Shown: one piece after another, positions 9,161-18,223 of the stretch
Position numbering within the stretch: position 1 is the first letter of the stretch
How the letters are laid out: the number at the start of each line of letters is the position of its first letter
NCBI RefSeq assembly: GCF_016481275.1
Contig: NZ_JAEMNW010000001.1
Coordinates: forward strand, 682,001 to 746,000
Direction: 5' to 3'
DNA from: Antrihabitans auranticaus
Lineage (GTDB): Bacteria; Actinomycetota; Actinomycetes; Mycobacteriales; Mycobacteriaceae
DNA: 64,000 nt
Position numbers and translations under genes: made by a program
The notes under the pieces: generated by a model
Told to the model about the DNA's origin: nothing
What the model saw: the letters and a program-made list of their open reading frames with translations, nothing else
The model's database searches: none

Positions 9161-9972
9161 CAGCGGTCCTCGGTACCGAGGGCGAAGTTGTCGGTTCGCT
9201 TCTCGCGCTCGTGCTCGGCCGCTTGGACTATCTCGACGACCTCCTCGACGCTGTCCGTGACGTGAATCAAGCGCAGGTCCTTCTCGTTGATCTTTCCGCC
9301 CGTGAGCAGAGACGTACGAATCCATTCGAGCAGGCCGGCCCAATATTCGGTTCCGAACAGCACGATCGGGAATTGATTCACTTTACGGGTCTGCACCAAT
9401 GTCAACGCTTCGAACATCTCGTCCAACGTGCCGAATCCGCCGGGTAAGCAGACGAATGCCTGCGAATACTTGACGAACATCGTCTTTCTGACGAAGAAGT
9501 AGCGGAAGTTGATACCGACGTCGACCCACTCGTTGAGGCCCTGCTCGAACGGCAGCTCGATACCCAGCCCCACCGAATATCCGCCGCCTTCGCTGGCGCC
9601 TCGGTTGGCCGCCTCCATCGCGCCCGGTCCCCCGCCGGTGATGACCGCATACCCAGCCTGCGCGAGGGCGGCTCCCAACGCCCGTCCGGCGGCGTACTCG
9701 GGATGGTCGGCGCCAACGCGGGCTGACCCGAATACTGTTACAGCTCTTGGAATTTCGGCGAGCGCGCCGAACCCCTCGACGAACTCGCTCTGAATGCGCA
9801 GGACCCGCCACGGATCTGTGTGGACCCAGTCGGTCGGCCCGCGCTGGTCCAGCAACCGCTGGTCTGTAGTCGAAGTTTCGGCCTTGCGGTCACGTCGCAG
9901 CGTGACCGGTCCACGGTACTTTGCTTTGGAGTCGGGCTCGTGCCCGCGGTCCGCGGTGTCGTCGGATGACAT
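9157..9972 (-). CDS. LOG-family TIGR00730 Rossmann fold protein, copy 1
   Basis: 271 residues from ATG 9972 (MSSDDTADRGHEPDSKAKYR). A basic N-terminal extension of about 60 residues precedes the LOG domain; motifs are TVFGSARVG (about 85), GGGPGAMEAANRGA (about 119) and PGGFGTLDEMFEALT (about 189). This is the longer LOG class, often called lysine decarboxylase-like in old annotations although it is a phosphoribohydrolase-type fold. It is the first gene of the LOG-LOG-fadD6-folP2-gpgS chain and is divergent from the kinase gene across 147 bp. Confidence 0.87.
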   Translation of the reverse strand: MSSDDTADRGHEPDSKAKYRGPVTLRRDRKAETSTTDQRLLDQRGPTDWVHTDPWRVLRIQSEFVEGFGALAEIPRAVTVFGSARVGADHPEYAAGRALGAALAQAGYAVITGGGPGAMEAANRGASEGGGYSVGLGIELPFEQGLNEWVDVGINFRYFFVRKTMFVKYSQAFVCLPGGFGTLDEMFEALTLVQTRKVNQFPIVLFGTEYWAGLLEWIRTSLLTGGKINEKDLRLIHVTDSVEEVVEIVQAAEHEREKRTDNFALGTEDRW

Positions 9973-10119
9973 GCGGCACAGGTTATCGGGCACAGGCACC
10001 GCAGCCGGTGCCGCCCGACGGATTGCGCGACGTGATCGACCGCACTGGGCACTACAGTCACACGGAAACCTGAGCAAGCGAAACAATTCGGCAGGACGCG
10101 AAAGGGGGGCCTAGGCGCG

Positions 10120-11571
10120 ATGGCACTCAAGCCCGGCGAATCGATCGGCGGGTACCGCATACAGAGAATCCTCGGCGCGGGCGGCATGGGGACTGTGTAT
10201 TTGGCGAAGCATCCGCAATTGCCGCGCTTGAACGCAGTGAAGGTGCTGAATTCCGCGCTGACCGACGACGCCGGATTTCGTGCTCGCTTCGAGCGGGAGG
10301 CGAATCTCGCGTCGAAGCTGGACCACCCCAATCTGATCTCGGTCCACGACCGCGGCGAAGAAGACGGTCAACTGTGGATCGCGATGAGCTACATCGACGG
10401 GACGGATGCCGCGATCGAGGTCGCAAAGGGTCCGAACGTCATGACGACGACGCGAGCGCTGCGAATCATCACCGAAGTGGGCAAAGGTCTGGACTACGCG
10501 CATCAGCGCGGGTTGCTGCACCGTGACGTGAAGCCCGCGAACTTTCTGCTCTCCGGGAGCGATCACAGCGAAGAGCGGGTCGTACTCACCGATTTCGGCG
10601 TCGCCCGCTCCGCCGAGGAGACAATTCAGCTCACCCAGACCGGAACCTTCGTCGCAACGATGGCGTACGCGGCCCCCGAGATTCTGCTGGGCCGCCACCT
10701 CGACCATCGAACCGACATCTACGCGCTCGGTTGTGCCCTCACGAAGTTGCTGACAGGTCGCGACGCCTACCCGTCGACCATCCCGGCCACGGTGATGATC
10801 GGGCACCTGCACGAGGCGCCACCACGCCCGAGCGTCATCCGCCCCGGCTTGCCACCGGCGATCGACGCGGTCATCGCCAAAGCAATGGCGAAGGACCCAT
10901 CCGGTCGTTACAACTCGTGCCGCGAGTTGGCCGCGGCAGCATCGGACGCACTGCTCGGGCGCGGAGCTCCGAGCGGCGAGCACTACCCGTATTCGCCACC
11001 TGCACACTTCGCGGCGCCCGGACCGCGGCCCAACCGGCGGACAGGCGTGATCGCCGCCGTAGCCGCGGCGGCCCTGCTCGCCACCGCGGGCATCGTTCTT
11101 GCACTCAACAGCGGAAACTCCGCCGGGGACACGTCGACCGCAGCGACATCGACGACGAGCCGGCCCGACGAAACCAGCAACCCGCCGCGCACATCAGCGA
11201 CACGAACACGGTCGACCACAACGACACGCACAAGCACGGCGACCACGTCCACGACCTCGCCCGGCTCATCCGGCAACGCTGCCTGCGGACCCTACGACTC
11301 GATCAAGGCGGATGTCGACGCGGCCATCTCCGTGCCGGCGCCGCAACATTCGGACCGTGTTCGCAAATACAACGACATTGCGGACAAGATCGAGCCGGCA
11401 GCCCAGCAGACACCACAGGGTGACGTCGCCGACATGCTGAACAATGCCGCCGAACGCGCCCGTGCCCTTGCCACACGCGCTGGTGAGCCGGATGCGACCG
11501 ACGACGAACTCGAGGGCCTGCGAATCCAGTTCGTAGATCCGTGGGTGGCATTGAGCTTCATGTGCCTATGA
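10120..11571 (+). CDS. Transmembrane Ser/Thr protein kinase (PknB-like)
   Basis: 483 residues preceded by a strong purine-rich ribosome site (AAAGGGGGG). Kinase domain residues about 10-275: Gly loop GAGGMG at 19-24, lysine K41 in AVKVL, catalytic HRDVKPAN (D136), DFG at 158-160, and AAPE in place of the usual APE. One transmembrane helix at about 309-329 follows a Pro-rich linker. The outside part begins with a Thr/Ser-rich stretch (about 335-390) and a roughly 95-residue helical C-terminal domain with two cysteines, not a PASTA repeat. The ligand and substrate are unknown. Confidence 0.93.
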   Translation: MALKPGESIGGYRIQRILGAGGMGTVYLAKHPQLPRLNAVKVLNSALTDDAGFRARFEREANLASKLDHPNLISVHDRGEEDGQLWIAMSYIDGTDAAIEVAKGPNVMTTTRALRIITEVGKGLDYAHQRGLLHRDVKPANFLLSGSDHSEERVVLTDFGVARSAEETIQLTQTGTFVATMAYAAPEILLGRHLDHRTDIYALGCALTKLLTGRDAYPSTIPATVMIGHLHEAPPRPSVIRPGLPPAIDAVIAKAMAKDPSGRYNSCRELAAAASDALLGRGAPSGEHYPYSPPAHFAAPGPRPNRRTGVIAAVAAAALLATAGIVLALNSGNSAGDTSTAATSTTSRPDETSNPPRTSATRTRSTTTTRTSTATTSTTSPGSSGNAACGPYDSIKADVDAAISVPAPQHSDRVRKYNDIADKIEPAAQQTPQGDVADMLNNAAERARALATRAGEPDATDDELEGLRIQFVDPWVALSFMCL

Positions 11572-11589
11572 CGTCAACGCCCCCATACG

Positions 11590-12666
11590 TCAAGGCGCCT
11601 CCGACGCCAAATACTGCCGCAACACTCGGGTCACTTCCGTGATCTGCGCGACCGGAACGTGCTCTTCCGGCTTGTGTGCGAGATTCGGATCACCCGGACC
11701 GTAGTTGACCGCGGGAATGCCGAGCGCCGCGAAGCGAGACACGTCGGTCCAGCCGTATTTGGCGCGCACTTCGCCGCCTGCGGCAGCGATCAGCGCCTTG
11801 GCCGGGGCTGCTGACAATCCAGGCAGTGCACCCGGCGCGCTGTCCGTCCGCTCGATCGTCAGGTCGAGTCCGTCGAAAACCTCGAGCACGTGCGTCGTCG
11901 CCTGCTCGACAGTGCGGTCGGGGGCGAAGCGGAAATTGACGTCGAGGTGCGCGGCATCGGGAACGACGTTGCCGGCCACCCCGCCGCCGACGCGCACCGC
12001 CGACAATCCCTCGCGGTAGACGCAGCCGTCGATATCCACGGATCGGGCAGAGTATTCGGAAAGTCGTTGCAGCGCGGGCCAGAGCTTGTGAATTGCATTG
12101 TCTCCCAGCCACGATCGGGCCGAGTGCGCTCGGGTGCCTGCCGCCGTCAAGCGAACCCGCAGCGTGCCTTGGCAGCCGGCCTCGATGTAGCCGCCCGAAG
12201 GCTCACCGAGAATCGCGACATCACCGCGTAGCCACTCCGGCAACTCCCGTTCGATCCGGCCGAGACCGTTGAATTCGGCTGCGATCTCCTCGCAGTCGTA
12301 GAAGATCAGCGTCAGGTCGTGCGCGGGCTCCTCGATGGTGGCGGCCAAGTGCAGAAAGACCGCATCCCCCGACTTCATGTCCACGGTCCCGCAACCGTGC
12401 AGCACATCGCCGTCTCGGCGCGACGGCACATTGTCCGCGATCGGGACGGTGTCGAGGTGACCGGCGAGAATCGCCCGGCTCGGCAGTCCCCGATCTGTCC
12501 GGGCGAGCACAGAATTGCCCATCCGGACGACCTCGAAGCTCGTCTGGTCACGCAGCGCCGCCTCGACCGCGTCGGCGATTTCCGCCTCGTTGTGCGACAC
12601 ACTCGGAATATCGACGAGGGCGGCGGTCAGCTCGATCGGATCTGCGCGAAGGTCCAGAATGCTCAC
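11590..12666 (-). CDS. dapE: Succinyl-diaminopimelate desuccinylase
   Basis: 358 residues from GTG 12666. M20 metallopeptidase-fold enzyme that removes succinate from N-succinyl-LL-diaminopimelate for lysine and peptidoglycan. Metal and catalytic motifs: LAGHLDTVP (about residue 70), [12 protein letters not shown] (about 90) and [12 protein letters not shown] (catalytic Glu-Glu, about 124); a [15 protein letters not shown] stretch follows. It lies 10 bp downstream of the secreted propeller gene and near dapD, as in mycobacteria where dapE and dapD are neighbours. Confidence 0.95.
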   Translation of the reverse strand: MSILDLRADPIELTAALVDIPSVSHNEAEIADAVEAALRDQTSFEVVRMGNSVLARTDRGLPSRAILAGHLDTVPIADNVPSRRDGDVLHGCGTVDMKSGDAVFLHLAATIEEPAHDLTLIFYDCEEIAAEFNGLGRIERELPEWLRGDVAILGEPSGGYIEAGCQGTLRVRLTAAGTRAHSARSWLGDNAIHKLWPALQRLSEYSARSVDIDGCVYREGLSAVRVGGGVAGNVVPDAAHLDVNFRFAPDRTVEQATTHVLEVFDGLDLTIERTDSAPGALPGLSAAPAKALIAAAGGEVRAKYGWTDVSRFAALGIPAVNYGPGDPNLAHKPEEHVPVAQITEVTRVLRQYLASEAP

Positions 12667-12676
12667 GCGTCCCAAC

Positions 12677-13621
12677 TTACGGTGCGGCGGTGGTTGCGCC
12701 CGGATCGAACCCGCCGGGGATCTCGAGGATCGTCCCGTCGAAGCCGCCACGAAACAGCCGACCTTCGGCAAAGCCGCCACTACCGCGCCCGTAGGTCAGA
12801 ACGCTCGACATCGCGACTCCCGACGCCAGAACGCAGTACTGGTTCGGGGCATCGACCCGAATGATCTGACCAGCCAGGTTCAACGGCACGACCGGACGGT
12901 CGCGTGCATCCAGGGTCAGCCCGTCCGGCGCCGAGAGGGCCTCCGCGCCACCGAGATTCAGCACGGACTCAGGCGCACCTGGATTGCCGGTGGGTATCCG
13001 GCTCACGCCTGGATTCGCGAAAGTCCGGGCGACATACAGAAAGGCATCGTCGGAACTCAGCACGGCGCCGTTCGCACTCGGCAGACTCGCCCAGTCCGCC
13101 TGGACCGCACCGTTGGGCGAGACCCGACCGACCAGATTGCCGAAATCGTTTGTCGCATAAATTGTTCCGTCACGGGCGACGTCCATACCGTTTGCCGCAC
13201 TGAGACCACCGGCGATCGGCGTCACCGCGCCCGTGCCGACGTCGACGCGGGCAACGCCGCCCGGCCGCAATGCGTCACCGAGCAGAATGCGCGGATCCCC
13301 GAACCCGACGAGCAGTGCGCCGTCCGGAGCCCACGCGAGCGCCCCCGCGCCGGGAACCGTCGCAATCTGGACCGGCGCAGCACCGGGTGCGTCGATCCGC
13401 AAAATCCGGCCACCCGCCGCGTCGGTCACATACATGCGCCCACCTGGATCAACGGTCGCGCCCTCGATCGCGCCGGCGATCCTGCCCACAACCACCGCAC
13501 CCCGCCCCGCGCCAGGGCAGATCGGAGCTGCGTTCGCCGCACCGCCACCCGTGAACACGAACGCGGACAACACGGTAAGCGCAGCGGTGACGATCGACGC
13601 GAGACGCGGGATATTCGGCAT
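12677..13621 (-). CDS. Secreted SMP-30/gluconolactonase-like beta-propeller protein
   Basis: 314 residues from ATG 13621. Residues 1-31 are a Sec signal peptide ending GGAANA-A. The mature protein has repeating propeller blades such as [21 protein letters not shown] and [21 protein letters not shown], as in SMP-30/NHL-like sugar lactonases. Two cysteines (CPGAG near the mature N-terminus and QYC near residue 265) could pair outside the cell. It starts 66 bp from divergent dapD and ends 10 bp before dapE, so it may share dapE's transcript. Substrate unknown. Confidence 0.8.
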   Translation of the reverse strand: MPNIPRLASIVTAALTVLSAFVFTGGGAANAAPICPGAGRGAVVVGRIAGAIEGATVDPGGRMYVTDAAGGRILRIDAPGAAPVQIATVPGAGALAWAPDGALLVGFGDPRILLGDALRPGGVARVDVGTGAVTPIAGGLSAANGMDVARDGTIYATNDFGNLVGRVSPNGAVQADWASLPSANGAVLSSDDAFLYVARTFANPGVSRIPTGNPGAPESVLNLGGAEALSAPDGLTLDARDRPVVPLNLAGQIIRVDAPNQYCVLASGVAMSSVLTYGRGSGGFAEGRLFRGGFDGTILEIPGGFDPGATTAAP

Positions 13622-13687
13622 GCCGACATTCAAACACCAGCCACCGACAGGGCAGGTCGAATCGGCGGCGCAGTAAACTCTGCCCTC

Positions 13688-14641
13688 GTGAGCGCACAGG
13701 GAGCAACAGCAGTCGGAATCGCCAACATCGCGGCAAACGGGACCGTTCTCGATACCTGGTATCCCGCGCCGGAACTCGGCGAGCCGGGCGAATCGGGTTC
13801 GACCCGCCTGTCGGGCGATGACATTCCTGCGGACCTGCGCCCGTTGGTCGGACCGGACGAAGCCCGGGGCGTCGACGTCGTCGCCGTCCGCACGACCATC
13901 GCCGACCTCGCCAAGCCGCCCATCGACGCCCATGACGTCTGGCTGCGCCTGCACCTGATCTCGCACCGGCTGATCCGCCCGCACGGCGCCAACCTCGACG
14001 GGATCTTCGGTCTGCTCGCCAATGTCGTGTGGACCAATCACGGTCCGGCCGCCGTCGAGGGCTTCGAGTCGACTCGTACGAAGCTGCGGGCGCGCGGGCC
14101 GGTGACCGTGTACGGCGTCGACAAGTTCCCGCGCCTGGTCGACTACGTGGTCCCGACCGGAGTGCGGATCGCCGATGCGGACCGCGTCCGACTCGGTGCC
14201 CACCTCGCAAGCGGCACGACCGTCATGCACGAGGGGTTCGTCAATTTCAATGCGGGCACGATCGGCAACTCGATGGTCGAAGGCCGTATCTCGGCGGGCG
14301 TTGTCGTCGGCGACGGCACCGACGTCGGCGGTGGCGCGTCCATCATGGGAACGCTGTCGGGCGGCGGCAAGGAAGTCATCTCGGTCGGCGAGCGCTGCCT
14401 GCTCGGCGCGAACTCGGGCCTCGGCATCTCCCTCGGGGACGATTGCGTCGTCGAAGCCGGCCTCTACATCACGGCCGGCACGAAGGTGACCGGACCGGAC
14501 GGCACGGTCGTCAAGGCCCAGACCCTCAACGGCAAGAGCAACATCTTGTTCCGCCGGAACTCAGTCTCCGGCGCGGTAGAGGTCGTGCCGTGGAAGGGCA
14601 CCGGCGTCGAACTGAACGCCGCTCTCCATTCCAACGACTGA
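13688..14641 (+). CDS. dapD: 2,3,4,5-tetrahydropyridine-2,6-dicarboxylate N-succinyltransferase
   Basis: 317 residues from the GTG at 13688 ([14 protein letters not shown]). Transfers succinyl from succinyl-CoA to tetrahydrodipicolinate in the DAP pathway. The central region (about residues 150-270) is a left-handed parallel beta-helix with hexapeptide repeats ([46 protein letters not shown]); the N-terminal domain is the actinobacterial DapD type. The long upstream open frame is a shadow of the divergent gene. With dapE and dapC (about 29-30 kb), this window holds three steps of one pathway. Confidence 0.95.
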   Translation: MSAQGATAVGIANIAANGTVLDTWYPAPELGEPGESGSTRLSGDDIPADLRPLVGPDEARGVDVVAVRTTIADLAKPPIDAHDVWLRLHLISHRLIRPHGANLDGIFGLLANVVWTNHGPAAVEGFESTRTKLRARGPVTVYGVDKFPRLVDYVVPTGVRIADADRVRLGAHLASGTTVMHEGFVNFNAGTIGNSMVEGRISAGVVVGDGTDVGGGASIMGTLSGGGKEVISVGERCLLGANSGLGISLGDDCVVEAGLYITAGTKVTGPDGTVVKAQTLNGKSNILFRRNSVSGAVEVVPWKGTGVELNAALHSND

Positions 14642-14740
14642 CCACACGCATTTTCGATCGCTGAACGCACGAACGATTGAGCATGCGAACGACCCAATTC
14701 CTCGTGGCCGCCCGGTCTTACGCCGTCAGCTAAGTCTCCG

Positions 14741-14778
14741 CACACCTAATTGGTGTGAACGCACGTACGGATACGTGC
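14741..14778. promoter_or_regulatory. Two adjacent perfect inverted repeats upstream of ppgK
   Basis: Between dapD and ppgK two palindromes sit almost back to back: CACACC-N5-GGTGTG (14741-14757) and GCACGTA-CGGA-TACGTGC (14761-14778, 7-bp stem, 4-nt loop). No T-run follows either, so they look less like an intrinsic terminator than like operators or a combined terminator/leader. A -10-like TAATGT follows at about 14788, about 45 bp before the ppgK start. Function is inferred. Confidence 0.45.
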
Positions 14779-14831
14779 GCAACGCCTAATGTGGGGTTCG
14801 CTTCGGAAACTCACCCGAGGAGGGCGGAAGA

Positions 14832-15659
14832 ATGACCGAATCCCCAGCCGAATCCACCACACCTGCAGCGCCTGGGCGCACCGCGTGCGGGATAGATATC
14901 GGCGGCAGCGGCGTAAAAGGCGCAATAGTCGATCTCGCGGACGGCTCCCTGGTCGGTGAGCGGGTCCGTATCGATACGCCCCAGCCCGCGACGCCCGACG
15001 CGGTTGCGGCCACGGTCGCGGAGGTTGTCAAGCAGTTGGGCTGGGACGGGGCCGTCGGGATCACGATGCCCGCCGTCGTCACGGGCGGTATTGCCCGCAC
15101 TGCCGCGAACATCGACGATTCGTGGATCGGGACCGACACGGTCGCCCTTTTCAGCGCCGCTCTCGGCGGCGTCCAGGTGACCGTGCTCAACGACGCCGAC
15201 GCTGCCGGACTTGCCGAAGACAAATACGGCGCAGGCAAAGACGCTGCCGGCGTAGTCATTCTGCTCACCTTCGGAACCGGTATCGGTTCGGCGGTGCTGA
15301 CGGACGGCGTTCTGGTGCCCAACACGGAGTTCGGCCATCTCGTCGTCGACGGCAAGGAAGCCGAGCATCGTGCGGCGTCGTCGGTCAAAGAGCGCGAGGA
15401 CATGTCCTACAAGCACTGGGCGAAAGAAGTTACGCGCGTGCTCACCCACATCGAAGACCTCCTCTGGCCGGATCTGTTCGTCGCGGGCGGTGGCATCAGC
15501 AAAAAGAGCGACAAGTGGATCCCGTTGCTCACCAACCGGACTCCGATCGTCCCCGCTGCCCTGCTGAACACCGCTGGCATTGTCGGCGCCGCCATGGCCG
15601 CCGATTCCGCCGCGCGCGGATCGGCACAAGCGCAGATACTGGCAAGCGCGAACTCCTGA
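14832..15659 (+). CDS. ppgK: Polyphosphate glucokinase
   Basis: 275 residues, preceded by AGGAGGGCGG. ROK-family kinase that phosphorylates glucose using polyphosphate (and often ATP). The phosphate-binding motif GIDIGGSGVKGAIVDL is at about residues 19-34 and LTFGTGIGSAVLTDG at about 146-160, both characteristic of actinobacterial PpgK. It opens a three-gene rightward block with zwf and gnd, 28 bp before zwf, so glucose enters the oxidative pentose phosphate route directly. Confidence 0.94.
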   Translation: MTESPAESTTPAAPGRTACGIDIGGSGVKGAIVDLADGSLVGERVRIDTPQPATPDAVAATVAEVVKQLGWDGAVGITMPAVVTGGIARTAANIDDSWIGTDTVALFSAALGGVQVTVLNDADAAGLAEDKYGAGKDAAGVVILLTFGTGIGSAVLTDGVLVPNTEFGHLVVDGKEAEHRAASSVKEREDMSYKHWAKEVTRVLTHIEDLLWPDLFVAGGGISKKSDKWIPLLTNRTPIVPAALLNTAGIVGAAMAADSAARGSAQAQILASANS

Positions 15660-15687
15660 TCAACGACGCATGCGCGAAGGACCACAT

Positions 15688-17133
15688 ATGCCATCGACCG
15701 CTCCAGCAGTCACCGATCCACATGTTGTCGTGTTGTTCGGCGCCACAGGCGATCTCGCACGCCGGAAGTTGATTCCCGGCATGTTCCACCTCTCGTTGTC
15801 CAAACTCGCGCCCGATATTCGGATCGTCGGGACTTCGCTCGACGACATCGACACCGAGCGGTTCCGCGAGGTCGCCAAGGCAGCGTGCGACGAACATGCG
15901 CGGCGCAAGATCACCGATGAAGAATGGGCAGCATTCGAAGAAAAGATCTGCTACGTCCCGCAGGGCGAGGGTCCGGCTGCGCTCTCGGCTGTTGTACAGG
16001 AGCAGGCCAACAAACTCGGCAACGACGCACGGATGCTGCATTACCTCAGCGTCCCCCCGAAGGCAGCGATTCCAGTGCTTCACATGCTGGAGGAGGCAGG
16101 CCTCGTCAAGCACTCCAGAATCATCATGGAAAAGCCCTTCGGCACCGACTTGGAAAGCGCCAAAGCACTCAACGCGGCAATTCACGAGGTTTATGCGGAA
16201 GAACAGGTATTCCGCATCGATCATTTCCTCGGGAAAGAGGCCGCGCAGAATATTTTGGCGTTCCGCTTCGCGAATGGGCTGTTCGAGCCGATCTGGAATC
16301 GCAACTTTATCGAACATATCCAGATCGACGTACCGGAGAAACTGACGCTCGAAGGCCGAGCTGCGTTTTACGAACCGACCGGTGCATTCAAGGACATGGT
16401 CGTCACACATCTGTTCCAAATTCTCGCGTTCATGGCGATGGAGCCGCCCACCGAACTCGCGCCCGCGGCGATCGGCGAAGAAAAGAACAAAGTATTTCGC
16501 TCGATGGAGTTGCTCGATCCCGCCAATGTCGTGCGCGGTCAGGTCCGCGGGTACCGCGAGGAACCGGGCGTCTCCCCCGAGTCGGATACCGAAACCTTCA
16601 TTGCGCTGAAAGCCGAGATCGACAACTGGCGCTGGGCGGGCGTGCCGTTCTACCTGCGCACCGGAAAGTATCTCGCCGACGGCCAGCGCATCATTTCCAT
16701 CGCTTTCCGTGAACCGCCCGCGAGCATGTTCCCGCCCGGTTCGGGTGTCGGTTCGCACGGTCCGAACCACCTGACCTTCGACCTCGCCGACGCGTCGAAG
16801 ATGTCGCTGTCGTTCTACGGCAAGCGTCCGGGTCCGGGCATGAAGCTGGACAAGCTCAGCTTGCAGTTCGCGATGCAGGAAACCGAAAGGGTCGGCGACG
16901 TTCTCGAGGCATACGAGCGGCTGATCCTGGACGCGATGCACGGCGATCACACGTTGTTCACGACATCCGCCGGCATCGAAAGGCTCTGGGAGGTTTCGCA
17001 GCCGCTGCTCGACGATCCGCCGCCGGTCCGCGGCTACGACCCCGGATCATGGGGTCCGAACGCGATCCACCAACTAATCGCTCCACGTGCGTGGAGACTT
17101 CCGTTCGAACGCGTCTGGCGCGCCAAAAAGTAA
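15688..17133 (+). CDS. zwf: Glucose-6-phosphate dehydrogenase
   Basis: 481 residues from the ATG at 15688 (MPSTAPAVTDPHVVVLFGAT), chosen for its GAAGG ribosome site; an in-frame ATG at 15670 would add six residues. NAD(P)-binding GATGDLARRKL is at about residues 17-27; the active-site RIDHFLGKEAAQNI is at about 178-191. Oxidises glucose-6-phosphate to 6-phosphogluconolactone, feeding gnd 13 bp downstream and supplying NADPH (or F420H2-independent reductant). Ends normally; no frameshift. Confidence 0.95.
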   Translation: MPSTAPAVTDPHVVVLFGATGDLARRKLIPGMFHLSLSKLAPDIRIVGTSLDDIDTERFREVAKAACDEHARRKITDEEWAAFEEKICYVPQGEGPAALSAVVQEQANKLGNDARMLHYLSVPPKAAIPVLHMLEEAGLVKHSRIIMEKPFGTDLESAKALNAAIHEVYAEEQVFRIDHFLGKEAAQNILAFRFANGLFEPIWNRNFIEHIQIDVPEKLTLEGRAAFYEPTGAFKDMVVTHLFQILAFMAMEPPTELAPAAIGEEKNKVFRSMELLDPANVVRGQVRGYREEPGVSPESDTETFIALKAEIDNWRWAGVPFYLRTGKYLADGQRIISIAFREPPASMFPPGSGVGSHGPNHLTFDLADASKMSLSFYGKRPGPGMKLDKLSLQFAMQETERVGDVLEAYERLILDAMHGDHTLFTTSAGIERLWEVSQPLLDDPPPVRGYDPGSWGPNAIHQLIAPRAWRLPFERVWRAKK

Positions 17134-17146
17134 GGATGGAGTCGTT

Positions 17147-18166
17147 ATGCAGCTAGGAATGGTCGGACTCGGCCGCATGGGCGCGAACATCGTGCGCCGC
17201 ATCATGAAAGACGGCCACACCGCCGTGGTGTTCGACATGAACGCGGACGCGGTCAAGGAGCTCGAGGGCGAGGGCGCCGTCGGCTCGTCGTCGATGGAAG
17301 ATTTCGTATCGAAGCTCGAAACACCCCGTGTGGTGTGGGTGATGATCCCGGCCGGAATCACCGGCAAAGTTATCGATCAGGTTGCCGAGCTGCTCGACGA
17401 GGGCGACATCATCATCGACGGCGGCAACAGTCGTTACCACGAGGACATCAAGCGTTCGAAGGCGCTGGCGCCCAAGGGCATTCACTACATCGACATCGGC
17501 ACGTCGGGTGGGGTGTTCGGTCTGCAGCGCGGCTTCTGTTTGATGGTCGGTGGGGAGACCCCACAGGTCCAGCATCTCGATCCACTGCTCAAGTCGATCG
17601 CTCCGGGGATCGGGGTCGCCGAGCGCACGCCCGGTCGCGAGGGTGAGCCGTCGACATCCGAGCAGGGCTACCTGCACTGCGGTCCCGCGGGTGCGGGCCA
17701 CTTCGTGAAGATGGTGCACAACGGCATCGAGTACGGCGCGATGGCTGCCTACGCCGAGGGAATGAATATCCTGCACAAGGCCAACATCGGCTCGCGCGAA
17801 GCGGGCGAGTTCTCCGCCGAGGAGACACCGCTCGAGAATCCGGAGCTCTACCAGTACGACATCGACCTCAAGGAAGTAACCGAGGTCTGGCGGCGAGGTT
17901 CGGTCGTCGCGTCGTGGCTGCTCGACCTCACCGCGGCGGCACTGTACGCAGATCCGACCCTCGACACGTTCGGCGGTCGGGTATCCGACTCGGGTGAAGG
18001 TCGCTGGACGATCGACGCCGCGATCGACGAAGGCGTGCCGGTACCGGTGCTTGCAGCGTCGCTGTTCCAGCGGTTCAGCTCGCGCGGTGAAGCGCTTTAC
18101 GCCGACAAAGTCCTGTCCGCTATGCGCAAGGCATTCGGCGGACATCACGAGCTACCGAAGAAGTAG
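17147..18166 (+). CDS. gnd: 6-phosphogluconate dehydrogenase, decarboxylating (short form)
   Basis: 339 residues, preceded by AAGGATGGA. N-terminal Rossmann motif GMVGLGRMGANIVRR, then DGGNSRYHEDIKRS (about residue 90), the GTSGGVFGLQRG substrate loop (about 120) and GHFVKMVHNGIEYG (about 184). The length of about 340 rather than 470 places it in the short, often NAD-preferring, GndA/YqeC class. Converts 6-phosphogluconate to ribulose-5-phosphate. A long hairpin follows its stop. Confidence 0.93.
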   Translation: MQLGMVGLGRMGANIVRRIMKDGHTAVVFDMNADAVKELEGEGAVGSSSMEDFVSKLETPRVVWVMIPAGITGKVIDQVAELLDEGDIIIDGGNSRYHEDIKRSKALAPKGIHYIDIGTSGGVFGLQRGFCLMVGGETPQVQHLDPLLKSIAPGIGVAERTPGREGEPSTSEQGYLHCGPAGAGHFVKMVHNGIEYGAMAAYAEGMNILHKANIGSREAGEFSAEETPLENPELYQYDIDLKEVTEVWRRGSVVASWLLDLTAAALYADPTLDTFGGRVSDSGEGRWTIDAAIDEGVPVPVLAASLFQRFSSRGEALYADKVLSAMRKAFGGHHELPKK

Positions 18167-18174
18167 AACGCGCG

Positions 18175-18218
18175 CTGTGCGCGGTGAGCGAGTCCCTGGA
18201 CTCGCGCACCGCGCACAG
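18175..18218. terminator. 44-bp near-perfect hairpin between convergent gnd and GH15 genes
   Basis: The arms are CTGTGCGCGGTG (18175-18186) and CACCGCGCACAG (18207-18218), with an inner stem GCGAGTCC/GGACTCGC (18188-18195 and 18198-18205) around a CT tip; only one A-G mismatch interrupts the 20 base pairs. It fills the 57-bp gap between two convergent stops, so it is probably a bidirectional terminator. No T-tract is present, as is common in actinobacteria. Confidence 0.75.
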
Positions 18219-18223
18219 TACGT

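Noticed and set aside
12515-13687. Upstream extension of dapD by almost 400 codons
   Set aside because: It is opposite the secreted propeller gene and dapE; the GTG at 13688 gives the usual dapD N-terminus.
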